Assembly (NCBI GenBank): GCA_009760855.2
Contig: WPIO01000037.1
Location: 2,487,501-2,549,500, forward strand
Origin: Cristatella mucedo
Taxonomy: Eukaryota; Bryozoa; Phylactolaemata; Cristatellidae
Length of the DNA stretch: 62,000 nucleotides
Direction of reading: 5' to 3'
Shown piece by piece: positions 1 through 10,940 of this stretch (within the stretch, counting starts at the first letter, position 1; every line of letters starts with the position of its first letter). The notes under the pieces are model-generated. The model did no database searches, was not told the origin of the DNA, and saw only the letters and a program-made list of their open reading frames with translations. The position numbers were made by a program, and so were the translations under genes.

Positions 1-200
1 TGATGAGCCTTCACTTGATTGGTGTGGTCCATCATGGCCCGCTGACAGGGGCATCCGAAGCTGTGCAAGCTACTCGTGTAGGAAGTCTATTTATCAGGCT
101 TTTCGAAATAAATATATCGATTCCACCTTCCTCCTCGAAGTCTTAGCCGCTACCATTGTGGCGATGCAAGAGTTCAGTCCGATTCATCGGTAGCGTGCCG

Positions 201-303
201 CAAACGCCCAAGCGTTCGGCAATCGTCTGTCGGCAAGCCTCAAGGCCCCGGGCCTTACAAACGCCCAAGCGTTCGGCAATCGTCTGTCAAGGCCCCGGGC
301 CTT
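201..303. repeat. Short tandem duplication
   Basis: A 30-base block beginning caaacgcccaagcgttcggc at 201 recurs at 258. A second block, caaggccccgggcctt, follows at 241 and again at 288. Together they make two imperfect copies in tandem. No gene is evident here; the short open frame across it is created by the repeat. Confidence 0.8.
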
Positions 304-588
304 GCGTCCACCGATGGACTGCCTTTTCTACTCTCCACTTACGGCAGATTCTCCAGATGCCGTTGGCAATGAAAAAATCTCGCCCTCGAGCTCCGCAAGT
401 TCTGGCCGGTTAGCTTTCACAGCACAACGACTCTGGTGGATGCTTGGCTCATAACCACTGAGGTGGAGTGTTTCGTAGAAACAACCCACTACTTAATGAG
501 TCTAATAGTATTCGGTTAATTATACAATAACTAATCAAAGGCCAGAGAAAAAATGTGTGAGTTCGAGGCCAAATCATGACTACATATT

Positions 589-590
<2 letters not shown>

Positions 591-629
<39 letters not shown>
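591..629. repeat. (TA)n microsatellite
   Basis: About 19 uninterrupted TA units lie directly before the hairpin at 636-699. Confidence 0.95.
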
Positions 630-632
<3 letters not shown>

Positions 633-635
633 CAC

Positions 636-699
636 TTTAATAAACCAGTACCAGTTCGTATATATATATATATATATGAACTGGTACTGGTTTATTAAA
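636..699. repeat. Perfect inverted repeat with TA loop
   Basis: A 22-base arm at 636-657 is the exact reverse complement of 678-699. The loop (658-677) is itself alternating TA. The arm core is aaaccagtaccagtt. The transcript or single strand would fold into a long hairpin. It may be the remnant of a palindromic element or the product of a replication rearrangement. Confidence 0.9.
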
Positions 700-977
700 A
701 TGGGAATATAGGTATATGTACATTAACCGGCGGATATTACGGCAAACGTAGCGATTGGTTAGAAACAAAAAGCAAATAAAGCATGATGTTAATGAATAAT
801 CGCATTAGAGTGGTAGTTAGCCGAGTCATCTATGTGGTGAGAAGGGTAATGAGCCGTTGCTGAGGGGCGTAGTCAGCTCACAAAGGATACAACAACCAAG
901 CTGATCCGTACATTTTGACACCAATCTCGACATCTGTAACTAACTAATAGACGGTCCCCCATTAGCCTGTAAACAAT

Positions 978-1400
978 GGCGGTTACAGTCGCAGCTGCTA
1001 CATCACATCACTTCTCACCGACCTGCACAGGCTCCCATCAAGCAGCTTATTGATTTTTAAGGTTTTGTCACTCACTTGTAGATCCTACATTCTTTCAGTC
1101 CGGCCTAGCTACCCGAAATACTCCCCATTCATCCTCTCTTAAGACTCAAGCTGTTTGGCTGTGCCTCGAACCAGCCTCAGATCCTTTGCAGGTATTGCCT
1201 TCTGTTCAGGTGCTTCCAAAGCCTAGAACTCACTCTCAACTGACGTCGCGACAGCCCTTGGCTTGAAGATATTTAAAAAGAAGCTAAGAGCTCACCAGGC
1301 TCTTACAGTAATTTCCCATTAGCACCGTTCGCGTGAATTGTTCTTTGTGTACCCGACCTATTGCTGACACTGCCGGTATTGCTGACATGCAGCATATCAT
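978..1400 (+). mobile_element. Degraded L2/CR1-like LINE 3' fragment
   Basis: The stretch aligns by eye with the better preserved LINE copies at 32.6-33.1 and 35.3-35.7 kb. It carries the block encoding 'CHITPLL-DLH' and the later block around ttaaaaagaagctaagagc (compare KKNLKTH in other copies), then the 3' UTR words 'ctgacactg' and 'catgcagcat'. It contains many stops and indels and is an old, dead copy. Confidence 0.6.
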
Positions 1401-1433
1401 ATCACTACTATTTATCACTACCCAATGGAAATA

Positions 1434-2063
1434 CAGTCGTCCCTCGCCACTTTGCGATTCGAATTTCGCGGCTTCACTCTATCGTGGTTTTTTCCAACAT
1501 CTTCATTAAAAAGTTAATGGAGATGGTGAAAATGATACAGCACGAGCTCCGTTGTCTGAGTCAAGTACACATCCCTGCATCGCAATTAAAATTAAAATCA
1601 CTGTACGTACGGGCTGTTGGTCTATTTATTCGAGCACGCCCACAAATCCTTCAACGTCAGGTGCCGCCTCACTGAGAGCAGTAACCTTGCGCTTCTTTGC
1701 CATGCAGTACATCTCTTCATCCGCAGCGAACAAATTGCACTAGATTCATAAGTTAGTGGTTGTTTGTAAAAAACCGCGTGTGTGTAATTAAATGTACACT
1801 AATAATATGATATTTCTAACGTCTAATACGTCTTATTATCCCTTACTTTGTCTAATATATTGGGTAATACGGGTATAATAATGACTAGAAGGGTGTTATT
1901 TCATGTTCGGAGGGTTTTAATAATGCTACAACCAAATTAGAGGGCCGTGAACAAGTTTTATACGCTCTAGTTACGAAAACATTCAATTTATAAAGAATCG
2001 TACTTCGCGGAAATTCACCTATCGCGGCAGAGTCTGAAACCAATTAACCGCAATGAACGACTG
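1434..2063. mobile_element. pogo/Tigger-like non-autonomous DNA element
   Basis: The left end reads cagtcgtccctcgccacttt and the right end, reverse complemented, begins cagtcgttcattgcgg. Both are followed by 'ttcgcg'/'atcgcgg' words typical of Tigger termini. The left end is preceded by TA, the usual target site; the right flank is CA, one mismatch. At about 630 bp it is too short for a transposase. A short minus-strand stretch near 1630-1740 (MAKKRKVTALSE) may be a relic of a transposase start or captured sequence. The family assignment rests only on the termini. Confidence 0.5.
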
Positions 2064-2186
2064 CACATCCTTTCCCGCATGCCAAGCGCCCGCACAAAGA
2101 TCTAGTTCTCTGAAGGTGCTATATAAATTTTTTTTTAAATATTTTTATTCTCATTACTTGTGAAATACTCAGGCTGCTAAATCGAG

Positions 2187-2445
2187 CCGCCGCCGCCGCC
2201 GCCGCCGCCGTCAGTCACGCGCCTAGGCCGTAGCAGCTGGCGCCCTGGGAGCCGGAAGCAGACGAAGCTCCGTGGATCGCGGCTCCGACTGCCTGCCTGG
2301 TTACCCGATCGGCCTTACCGCGGTCCTACAATACGACGGATGAGAGCGTAAGCCGATTTGCAGCCACGCTGAGAAAACAAAGTGTCTCTGTCAATATTAG
2401 CCCGCTGTGCGTCGTAGCGAACGAATTCAACAGCGCCAGATCTTC

Positions 2446-2488
<43 letters not shown>

Positions 2489-2748
2489 GCTCGCTGCGGT
2501 GCCACCCAGGTGGCGCTCCTTCCCGCACGCTGTCTCGCTATTTCGCGGCTACTCGTTTCGGTAGGTGCAGCTTCTACGAACGCTTGGCGTCGCAGTCGAA
2601 TGAACCGAGCGGCTTCGCGAATTCCTTCGCGGCAATTTCGCAGCGCCGCGCTAAAAGTAGGCGCGAAGGCAAAGGCCGATTTAGCAGCCCCCGTTTGTAC
2701 AGCGGGCAGCCGAATAGAGGCGGCCGGCGGAAGAGGCGTGCAGCAGCC

Positions 2749-2780
<32 letters not shown>

Positions 2781-3597
2781 GACGCCGGCGGCAGCTAATT
2801 GGCAAGCTCCGCCATCGCCACTGCGAAGCGCGCCTCGATGATGTCGTCTTCGTCGTCGTCAAATTGCTCGCCGAAATGCGCTGCGCGCGCAGAGCTCGAA
2901 CGAAGCGCTCGCGCTCCACGCGGCTCGCGCGGCAGAGCTCGGAGACAACTTCCGGTCGCCGAGTCGAGCGCGCTCGCGAAACGAGAGTGCGGAGCGGCGG
3001 CGTCGGTGGGCCCGGCGGCAGCCGAGCGCGCGGCGGACAAACGTCGGGGTGGTCTCGTCGCGTCGCCCCAGCCACTCGCTGGCTGGCGCCGCCGCCGCCG
3101 CCGGGCACGCGCGTGCTTTTTTCTGCTCGGCCCGCGAAGCGCGCTTCGCCCCTCCCCGTAGTCGCGCGCTCGCCAGCGCCCGATCTCGCGACGGCCGATG
3201 GCGAATCGATGTGCATTGGTTTAGGCGAGCAAAGCTCAGGCTAATAAATGAAGCCCGAGGCATCGATTTTCCCCATGGCAATAATAACGCGGCGGCAGCA
3301 TTCATAAATATTTCATACGTTCCAAATGAGCGCGGAGCGGCTCAGCGGTCGGCGCAGAGAAAGCGCATCGCTGCACGGGCAGCACGCCCGACGCGATCGG
3401 AAGCGGCCGCCGCTGTCGACGACGCCGCGCATTCGCGACACTTCTCCGTCGACGTCCCGGGAATAACGCGACTGGTTTCAGGTGCGTCCGCTGCGCTGCG
3501 ACACGGCGTACACCGCCCGAGTTTACCCCAGCTTTTGTTAACGTTCCGACCAGAGGGCCCCAGCGAGGCCACGTTGGACCTTCGATGCGCCTGCCCT

Positions 3598-3675
<78 letters not shown>

Positions 3676-4480
3676 TCTCTCTCCCTCTCTCGAGGGGCGC
3701 ACCGCGCCCTCCGACGGAGGGCGCGGCGCGGCGCGGTTTTAGCCGCGGCGACCGGGAAAAGGCCGGGCGCTGTCGCGAGAGCCGAACGGCGAGTTGCCCA
3801 ACGGAGAGTCGGAATGCCTCCAGGCGGCACCGCTTGGCGCGCGGCAGCGAGACGTCGGTTCGGCCGCCGCTCAGACCCGCTGGCCGCCGCTCGGCCACGC
3901 AGAAGAGGGCCGGGTCGGCGAGTGACGTATTAGAGTGCAACGCAATCGTCGAGAACTTTTCTCCGCTACTCATCCGCTAGCGCAAGCAAGAGGGCTCGCC
4001 GCGCACGGCTCCTGCGCCGGTCTCCTGCGCCTCCGTCGAAGGCCTCCTTCCGTCGAGCGGGGCGCTTTGCTTGCGAAGCCGGCGCGGCCGCCTTGGGGCT
4101 CATTAGCGCCGCGGCCGCGCCGCGTCCTTGCTTCTCCGCGTCGTCGCCGGTCGCGCGCGCGAGCTCACTTCGCGCGGAAGTCGGCCGAGAAACTAGGCCC
4201 GGCGCCAGAATAAAGCGGCCGATAGCATGCCCGGCGGTAATGGCCGCCGGTGTAAGGACGCGACGATTTTGCGATCGCATTGCGGCGGGACGCGGTCGCT
4301 AAGAAAGTGCACGTCGTCGGCTTGGCAGTGCGCCTACTGACGGTGACGCTATAGCATCCGGTAAGCGGAGCGCTGCAAGCATGCTGAAACTAGAACGGAC
4401 CGGCGCCTCTTGCGAGCTGCGAGGAAGGCGGAGTTGCGGCAGGCGCGCTTGCACACTGACCTTTGGCTGCCGCCGCACTG
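2187..4480. promoter_or_regulatory. CpG-rich island with CCG, CAG and CT repeats
   Basis: GC content and CpG density rise sharply compared with the flanks. The island contains (CCG)n at 2187-2210 and 2448-2483, CAG repeats at 2741-2777 and a (CT)n tract at 3605-3689. Every long frame here is either repeat-driven (poly-Pro, poly-Arg, poly-Cys, Leu-Ser) or Arg/Ala-rich in antisense frames, so I call no gene. One minus-strand stretch near 2795-2900 reads EQFDDDEDDIIEARFAVAMA and is less random in composition; it could be a short exon but has no convincing splice sites. The island may mark a promoter or first exon. Confidence 0.45.
3605..3689. repeat. (CT)n microsatellite
   Basis: About 42 CT units with two CCCT interruptions near the right end. 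It generates the false Ser-Leu and Arg-Glu open frames on both strands. Confidence 0.95.
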
Positions 4481-4499
4481 AGAGGCGCTGACTGTCTGA

Positions 4500-4925
4500 C
4501 CTGCAGAATATCCATCATCTATAAGTGGGTGCTATTTGTCGCTCGCGTCCAAGACAGTATCGTGGCCAGGAGTTTCTCAAGGAAGACTCAGCCTCGACAG
4601 CCATTGGCCGGCAAGAGCCGGAAATGAAAAAAATCATACAATCAACACTCATACTCTCATTTTTTTCGGCTGGCCGAAAGCCGACGCGTTTTATTATTCC
4701 AAATGCGTCATCTAATGTGTGCAATCTAACTGGGTGACTGAGTGCTCGAGATCTCTCAGACGCGACTTTCTTAGTCTGGCTATGCCGTGGACAAGTATAC
4801 CATTAATATTATCGTAGGCCGTGCTCGCAATTTTCCCCAATAAGCATTTTTATGGAAAAAGGAATCATCAAAACGAGCCGCAGTTTTGAGAACTCAGCAA
4901 AGACTTTGCGGCTTACTATCTCGAT
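4500..4925. other. No gene seen
   Basis: Mixed-composition sequence between the CpG island and the first SINE copy. No frame shows a recognisable domain, no RNA gene is visible and no terminal repeats were found. Confidence 0.5.
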
Positions 4926-5078
4926 CTTAGCCAAGGAGGTAAGGTGCTCGCTCTTTATGACGCAAGTCGCGGGTTTTAGTGCCGCAGTGGGGGATAAAGG
5001 ATCGCCCGCTGCATGCGGTGGTGATAGACATTAAGGCTTTTCTGCCGCTATGCAAATGAGGCAGTTGAAGCAGCTAAT
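4926..5078 (+). mobile_element. SINE family B copy (diverged)
   Basis: The copy matches the family pattern: tRNA-like head 'aaggaggtaaggtgctcgctc', a decayed box B region (cgggttttagtgcc), then body words 'gcggtggtgatagac', 'aaggcttttctgccgctatg' and 'gcagctaatat'. The head probably derives from a tRNA. It is transcriptionally dead by appearance because box B is broken. Confidence 0.65.
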
Positions 5079-5169
5079 ATCATACAGATACACTACGATT
5101 TGCATCGGTGAGTCGTATCTGCTAAAGAGGATAGAGAGCTAGCAATCAAAGCTACATGCTCTGGAAGTT

Positions 5170-5440
5170 GCCGAGTCGAATCACTCGATAGTCATCATTT
5201 CAAGCCGTTCTGACCTGCTACTTCCGTGCGGCTCACTTTCTCGACTGCCCTCGTGACTCAGCTCTGCTTCTCGCTTGCCTGAGATGAATTCGGCTTCCCT
5301 ACCGCGCGCGTACCGAAAGCCCCTTACGCTTTGAGTCCGCGATAGAGCACTCGTTTGCGTAGCACCCAACCCAGTCCTCTCTGGAGTCCCAGCCGGAGAT
5401 GCATAAAAGACTGCTGCCCTCCGCCGAGAGACCAACTCAG
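5170..5440 (+). mobile_element. Fragment shared with LINE-like repeat of 9.5 and 51.6 kb
   Basis: The stretch around 5215-5275 (gctacttccgtgcggctcac, then 'ctgccctcgtgactcagct') matches 9539-9600 with few changes. Further on, 'cgtagcacccaacccagtc' matches 9692-9712. All three loci share the 3' portion of one LINE-like family. No coding capacity remains. Confidence 0.5.
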
Positions 5441-7110
5441 AGCTCTGGAGCAGTGTTGTAAGGGGGGTTAACTCCCGCAGACCTCTGGCTCCCTTCGGGC
5501 CCCGCGCTCCCTAGCGACGGACCTTGAGCACGCACGCTGAAGATGTGTCGCATTGGTAGCTGCTCCTAAAAGGTACGCTAGCCTCTTTTACACGAGTAAA
5601 TGTGCGCTAGCCACTTTTATTTAATTATTTAATTAAAGATACGGTAGCCTCTCGCAGAACGGAGCCCGGAATATGTGAACCAAAGGCTGAGGCCGTCCGC
5701 GATGCGTTAATTAGCTCCCGTCTGCGTCAGCGCCATTCTCCGACAGCCCGACGCTCCGCGCTTAGGGCGTGCAGCCTTGTAATATCTGCGTAACCCGTCA
5801 AATTAAGAGCCATCAGACTGAAGGCGCGCTGCCTTCCCGAGCAACGAGTTAAGTGGGACTCGTCTAAAAAAAATCATGCGGCGCAACCCTGCTAGAAAAG
5901 CACTGCAAAACAGTGCGCTGTAAAGAGCTCCTTTTCGCCTAATCAAAAATTGGTACGCCCCATATATGGAAGGTGAAGGTCAGCTGAAGGGTCGCGCCAA
6001 AAGTGCACGTCACTCTACACGAGTCTGTGCATCTGTGTGAAAGAAAATTTGTAAACGCCGCCGCCGCTTGGAGGGCCGGAAGCGGTGCGCCTACCGCGCG
6101 CCGCTTCCGGTCAGCCACTATGTCTACAGAAATCGTCTCTTTAGCGGCTGATAGGATATCGTTGGCCGGTTACAAAAATTGCGATACCGCCGTTAGAAAA
6201 CAGCGCATATAACTCGAGCACCGAAGATACGGGCCACATCAATGCGGGCTTCTTTTAGCCTCATCGGAACGGAGGCGAAATGGCAAACCTCAAGGGTAAC
6301 ATCTGATGGGGGGGGGGCAGAAAAGCCGTCTTCGAAGCTGGCGAGCTACTCCGTTAGCCTGAAGAACCTCTTTCTTAGCCTTTAGAACCTCTCCTGTTGC
6401 CTTCTTCACCTCGAAAATCTCTCTTAGCTCGGTCCTCCGTATGAGCTAGGTGGCCGCCTGGGCGCGGCTGCAGGACCTCCGGAAGAGAGCTAAAGGTCGC
6501 TTCCGGTGGCTCGCCGGCGTCGAGGAACTTCCGGGTCACTGTTCAACGAGCTGCAGCCCCTTGGTCCCCCCCCCTTGTACAGGCCTGGCCCCTCACCTGC
6601 GCGGCCTGATCGCTGACGAGGCGCGCTTTAGCACGACGTGCTTTTACTAGAGAGTTTTTAGTAGAGTCTCAGCCGTCCGAGCTCCCTCATTTCGTTAGCG
6701 ATTAGGTCGCACAAAATGAAATTTGTCGGAATTCTGTAGAAACACTAGTTCGTCACTCCCCTTCCCCCTGGCAGACATCGCTACGCCGCCACCTCCGCCG
6801 GCTGGCAACGCATCTGTCTCGTTACTATGCAGTCACACGCGTGCAAGGCGACTTGCAATGGCGCCTCGTCGTGCGAGGCCGAAGTGACCATGCGGGACTG
6901 AGCGAACCCCGTTGCGTCTGCTCTGGCAACGCTCGCGCACTGTCGCTCAAAAGAGCGCCACCGCGCGCGTCGCCACCGGCCTGCCTAACGATCGATCCGA
7001 GATCCATGCCTAAAGATCCTAAATCCTGCCTAACGATCCTAAATCCTGCGATCCTAACGATCGCGTGCGGATGCGTTCTCCGACAAAATGCTGGCCTCTC
7101 TGTGGCGACG
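5440..7110. other. No gene seen
   Basis: About 1.7 kb with patchy GC content and no frame that reads as a protein. Only a poly-G run (6306-6313) and a TAATTAA-like stretch near 5625 stand out. The longest frames are antisense pairs without domain signal. Confidence 0.5.
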
Positions 7111-7112
7111 AC

Positions 7113-7640
7113 ATAATAATAATAATAATATTGCACTTGATAAAGCGCCCTCAGAGAACTTGATCTCTTTCTAGGCGCTTTACATTTGCTGCAAAGTGAT
7201 ACGCAATTGAATAGTAAGTAAAATCATGCTTGAAAAACAAACAAAATGAATAATATGGTTAGGGGTGACATGCACAGGGTCAGCATAGAAATGTGGTTAG
7301 TGGCAGCATGCACAGTGTCAGCACGCATAAGCACAACAAGGACGAATCACAGGGACCCACTAAATGCTGTCCTAAATAGGTGTGTTTTTAAGTTTCTTTT
7401 AAATGTGGTCAGGTCAGGGGATGTTCTGACGCAGGTCGGGAGGGAGTTCCGGGCTTTGGGAGCATACGAGCTGAATGCACGGTCTCCAAAGGATTTAAGG
7501 TTTGTACGAGGTATTTCTAGACTGTTGGATTCCGAAAAGCGAGTGGTACGATGCTTGGCCTGATGGGGTAGTATATCTGAAAGATAGGCTGGAGCCATAG
7601 AATGAAGAGACCTAAAAGTGAGCGACAAAACCTTCGATCT
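7113..7640 (-). mobile_element. L2/CR1-like LINE 3' end, minus strand
   Basis: Reading the minus strand from 7628, the frame gives the C-terminal end of the LINE ORF (AYLSDILPHQAKHRTTRFSE, then KSFGDRAFSSYAPKARNSLP). It ends at 7347, followed by the 3' UTR and an ATT-repeat tail at 7113-7131. The short coding part is intact. The copy is 5'-truncated like most LINE insertions. Confidence 0.85.
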
Positions 7641-7699
7641 TGGCTCACCGAAGAGCGGCGAAAGCGCGGCCGTGAGAGTGCGGCCTCGTCTCTCGAGAG

Positions 7700-7803
7700 C
7701 GTAAATTAATATATTAATTAATTAATTAATTAAATTAAAAATTAAAAATAAATAAAAATTAAAAATAAAATTAATACATTAAAAATAAAATTAAATTAAA
7801 AAT
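7700..7803. repeat. A/T-rich simple repeat (ATTA / TAAAAAT)
   Basis: Repeated attaatta, then aaaattaaaaataaa units. It contains no coding or structural RNA signal. Confidence 0.85.
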
Positions 7804-7952
7804 GCCCGAGCCCAAGCCCGAGCCCGGCGACGGCGAGGTGCGCCGCTTGCGAGAGTGCTTACGAGCTCTGCCTTGCGGGTGCCAGGCCGCGAGGCGCGTG
7901 TTTATGCTCGGACCGGCCGACGGCTCCGGACACCAGCGACAGTGAGAGCGGA

Positions 7953-7976
7953 AGAGAGAGAGAGAGAGAGAGAGAG
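7953..7976. repeat. (GA)n microsatellite
   Basis: Twelve GA units in a row. Confidence 0.9.
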
Positions 7977-8040
7977 TCGGAGGAAATGAAAGCGAGTAAG
8001 TTCGCCAGTCTCCACTCACGACGAGCCTCTCGGAGAGTGA

Positions 8041-8950
8041 TCCGGTCCCACTGGATGGTCTGTCACTTCTATGCTGAAGCAGAGCTGCAGTTGTCATTTA
8101 AACCGTCGGATCCTGCGGATGCTGCGACCGATAAACTGAACGCTTGCCTTGCAGGCATTCGAGCCTGGATGTCGGTCAATTTCCTTAAATTAAATGGTGA
8201 TACAACCGACCTCGTACTCATTGGACACGCCAAGCGTGAGGCTTGATTGGGAAACTTTGCGATATCCTACTTGAACGATTGAGAACAACGGTCGGTCTGG
8301 CAGATGAGGCACTGGCGTGGTTCCAATCGTACTTGTCCGGTCTTGGTCAATCCGTGTCGTGTGCGGGGATCAAGTCTCATCCGCCAGACCAGTCAGTGTG
8401 GAGTCTCACGAGGATTCTGTCTCAGTCCTTTGCTGTTTTCCATTTATCCTCAACCTCTGGGAAAAGTGATTCAGGCTCATGGGATAGGATATTACGTTTA
8501 CGCTGACGACACTCAGCTGCATTTGCCATTTAAACTGTCGGAGCAGTCGGATGCAGCGACTGGTAAACTGAACGCTCGCCTTTCAGACGTCCGATCCTGG
8601 AGATCGGGCGAATTTCCTTAAACTTAACGAAGATAAAAACGAAACTGCCACTCACAGAGTCTCTCCCATGCGTGTGTCTGGACGAGAAGACCTCGCTCCT
8701 CGAAGAGATGACACTGTAGTGCGACTGTCGCCGTATGCTCGGCGAGCCGGTTTGGTCCAGCGGCTAAGGTGCTCTCGCCCCGACCAAGGTCTGGCCGAGG
8801 TCACGTGGGCTCGAGCCCCGAGGCATGTGTGAAGCGCCTGAATAGAGATTAAGTACTCTTGGGGCGCTATACAAATGAATTATATTTTGAGAGAGTAGTG
8901 ATGCCCCGCCGCGTGGAATGTGCGGTCTTAAATATTAAACGCAATTCATT

Positions 8951-8984
<34 letters not shown>

Positions 8985-9620
8985 GGTGTTGTCTTTGACA
9001 GCTTCCTAAATTTTGAAAGCTTCTTTAAGAAGACTGCTTCCGCCGCTAGACGTCACGTCCGGTCCCTGTCTAAGATTATGGACTGTCTTCCACGGTGGCT
9101 TGCCAAAATTTTAACTCGCTATTCTTTTTTGGCCGCGCCACCGAAAGAAGCCTCTAGGTCACTGCAGCTGGCGGCGATGAATATATCGCTGCAAGGCTAG
9201 TTTACAAATCTCAGATATCTGATCATGTGTCTCCTTTGCTGAAAGAGACAGGATGGCTGCCGGTTGATCAATGGATACAGAGCAAAGTTCTAATGCTGAC
9301 TCACAAGTCCCGCCACGGCTTGGCTCCTTCATACCTAGCTAAAACTGCTGCACCACCAGTTTCAGCTTCCTCGCGCCTTCAGGTCCTCTAATGACAATAA
9401 ATTAGCCGTTCCATTCCTCCTGCTTAAAGAGCGTTGGCGACAGAAGCTGTTGCTCTGCTTGTCATAGACTGGGGAGCTCGCTTCTACAATTCTTACACTT
9501 CGGCATTGACTCTCCTGCTGCCGACTATGGCACTCCTGAGCTGCTACTTCCATGCTATTCACTATCTCAACCGCCCTCCTGACTCAGCTATGCTTCTCAC
9601 CTCCTCTTCGTTTCGCTAGA
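8041..9620 (+). mobile_element. Decayed second LINE family with RT remnants
   Basis: Three blocks lie in sequence. Block 8060-8245 encodes HFYAEAELQLSFK and WMSVNFLKLNGDTTDLVLIG. Block 8290-8640 encodes DEALAWFQSYLSG and then YADDTQLHLPFK, where YADD is the reverse transcriptase catalytic motif. Block 8985-9360 encodes GVVFDSFLNFESFFKK and later ISDHVSPLLKETGWLP. The first two blocks overlap in content, so one is a partial duplication or separate insertion. Frames are broken throughout. A SINE A copy (8746-8886) and a TA array (8953-8981) interrupt it. The 3' part is shared with 51.0-51.8 kb. Confidence 0.7.
8746..8886 (+). mobile_element. SINE family A copy
   Basis: The tRNA-like head has a box A-like stretch, tggtccagcggctaagg, and a box B-like stretch, gggctcgagcccc. 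The 3' tail (gaatagagattaag ... ggggcgctatacaaatg) closely resembles the 3' end of the L2-like LINE in this window, suggesting that this LINE mobilises it. Confidence 0.85.
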
Positions 9621-9896
9621 CGAAGTCTGTTGGCTATCGCAGACGCAGTGAAAGCCGCCCAGACTGCGAGTTCGCTATAGAAAACTCTCCTACGTAACAC
9701 CCACTTAGTCGTCGTAACTCTGTGGAGTCTCAGACAGAGATGCACGCGTGCACGCGTGCATCGATGACGCGTAGCGGCGGCTGCAGCTGCCGCTATGCGT
9801 AATCGTCGTCGTCCCACGGCCGAAGCGCGGGTCGAGGCGCTACCCTGTCGCGCGGCGGTCGAGCGGGCGGAACTGCTCGGTGGCAATGGCTATCGG

Positions 9897-10154
9897 TTAC
9901 TCATCGGCGGCTTTCGGCGCGTTGCAGGGTTCCGTGACGTCGCTGTCGGGGGTCCGGCCCGCCGCGCCATGGCTGCCGGAAGTGGACGTGGAAGTAGCTT
10001 CGCTACCGTCACCATCGTCGTCCTCGCTATCGCGGTGAGCAGACGCGCTCTTCCCGCGCTCGCGGGCATGGGAGCAGGTGCTAATCGTATTTTCGCCCGA
10101 CTCAGAAGAAGAGAAGAGGCGCGGACTGTCCGGCGCGCTCGGAATGTCCGTCGT
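9897..10154 (-). CDS. Candidate minus-strand terminal exon, acidic/Ser-rich
   Basis: Read on the minus strand, this 85-codon frame follows an AG at 10155-10156 and ends in TAA at 9897-9899. It contains no ATG, so it could only be an internal or last exon. The translation is rich in Ser, Asp, Glu and Thr (SPRLFSSSESGENTIS, HRDSEDDDGDGSEATSTST) and ends with NAPKAADE. In DNA this GC-rich, chance frames are usually Arg, Ala, Pro and Gly, so the composition is suggestive of a disordered protein tail. The upstream pyrimidine tract is poor and no partner exon was found. No family is recognised. Confidence 0.2.
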   Translation of the reverse strand, partial: TTDIPSAPDSPRLFSSSESGENTISTCSHARERGKSASAHRDSEDDDGDGSEATSTSTSGSHGAAGRTPDSDVTEPCNAPKAADE

Positions 10155-10279
10155 CTATTTTCTAAAGTCCGGTTGATTCCGGAAGTGCTTGCGGGCGGCG
10201 AGCTTCGTAGCCTACTGACGCAATGGCGTAAGCATTTCGCAGCCGACAGAGGACGGCATTCACGAACTACAAACAATTA

Positions 10280-10940
10280 GATTACTGTTAACTATACACT
10301 CACTCTTAGGCTAAAGTCAAGCCTGGACCAATATTTTAATATAATTTAATAGTGGAAGCGCATCCCAGCGTTAGCCCGACGCACATTTCAAGCAGCAGTG
10401 CACGCGCGCTGACGCAATCCGCGGACCAAATCGCGTGCACTAGCTTGGAGCGAGCTCGACTTTTCCGGATCCGCGAAATATTGCCAAAATTTGCATACGC
10501 GCTCTGTGGCCGTTGGCCAGGTCGTGTACGATGAGCAATCTGTCTTACTTCGCAGCGCCGGTCTCGCGTCCGGCACGAGCCCCGGCATACTGCCCGTCGG
10601 TATCCGCCAATACGTCGCGGTGCTCCACAGTTTTCCTCAGCATTCCATCGCAGCGTATCTGCGCTCCCTACACTAGCGCGGCTACGTAAGTGACGGGCTA
10701 GAATGAGCGGTGCGTCAGCTTTTCGCGAAGTCTCGTGGCCAGAGCAATCGAGATCTCGCGAGTCGCGCTCGGCGAGCGAAGGAGTCTGAACGGCGCTCGG
10801 TCGGCCAGCGCCCAAGTAGATCGACTCTAGTTAATTAAAGTAAAAAACCAACCATTGTACTAATTACATATATACTAATTACGTATAATAATACTAACAA
10901 TAATAGCGCTAAAGCATATACAAATGCCCTCGCGGAGCTA
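10280..10940. other. No gene seen
   Basis: Contains paired antisense frames on both strands with no domain signal, then an A/T-rich stretch at 10830-10925. No RNA gene or repeat family was recognised. Confidence 0.45.

Noticed and set aside
2326-3305. Several overlapping 120-296 codon frames on both strands
   Set aside because: They arise from CCG, CAG and GC-rich sequence with few stops. The translations are poly-Arg, poly-Pro or poly-Cys with no domain.
3049-3980. Long frames across the CT array (162-294 codons)
   Set aside because: Length is created by the stop-free CT/GA repeat; flanking residues are Arg/Ala-rich in every frame.
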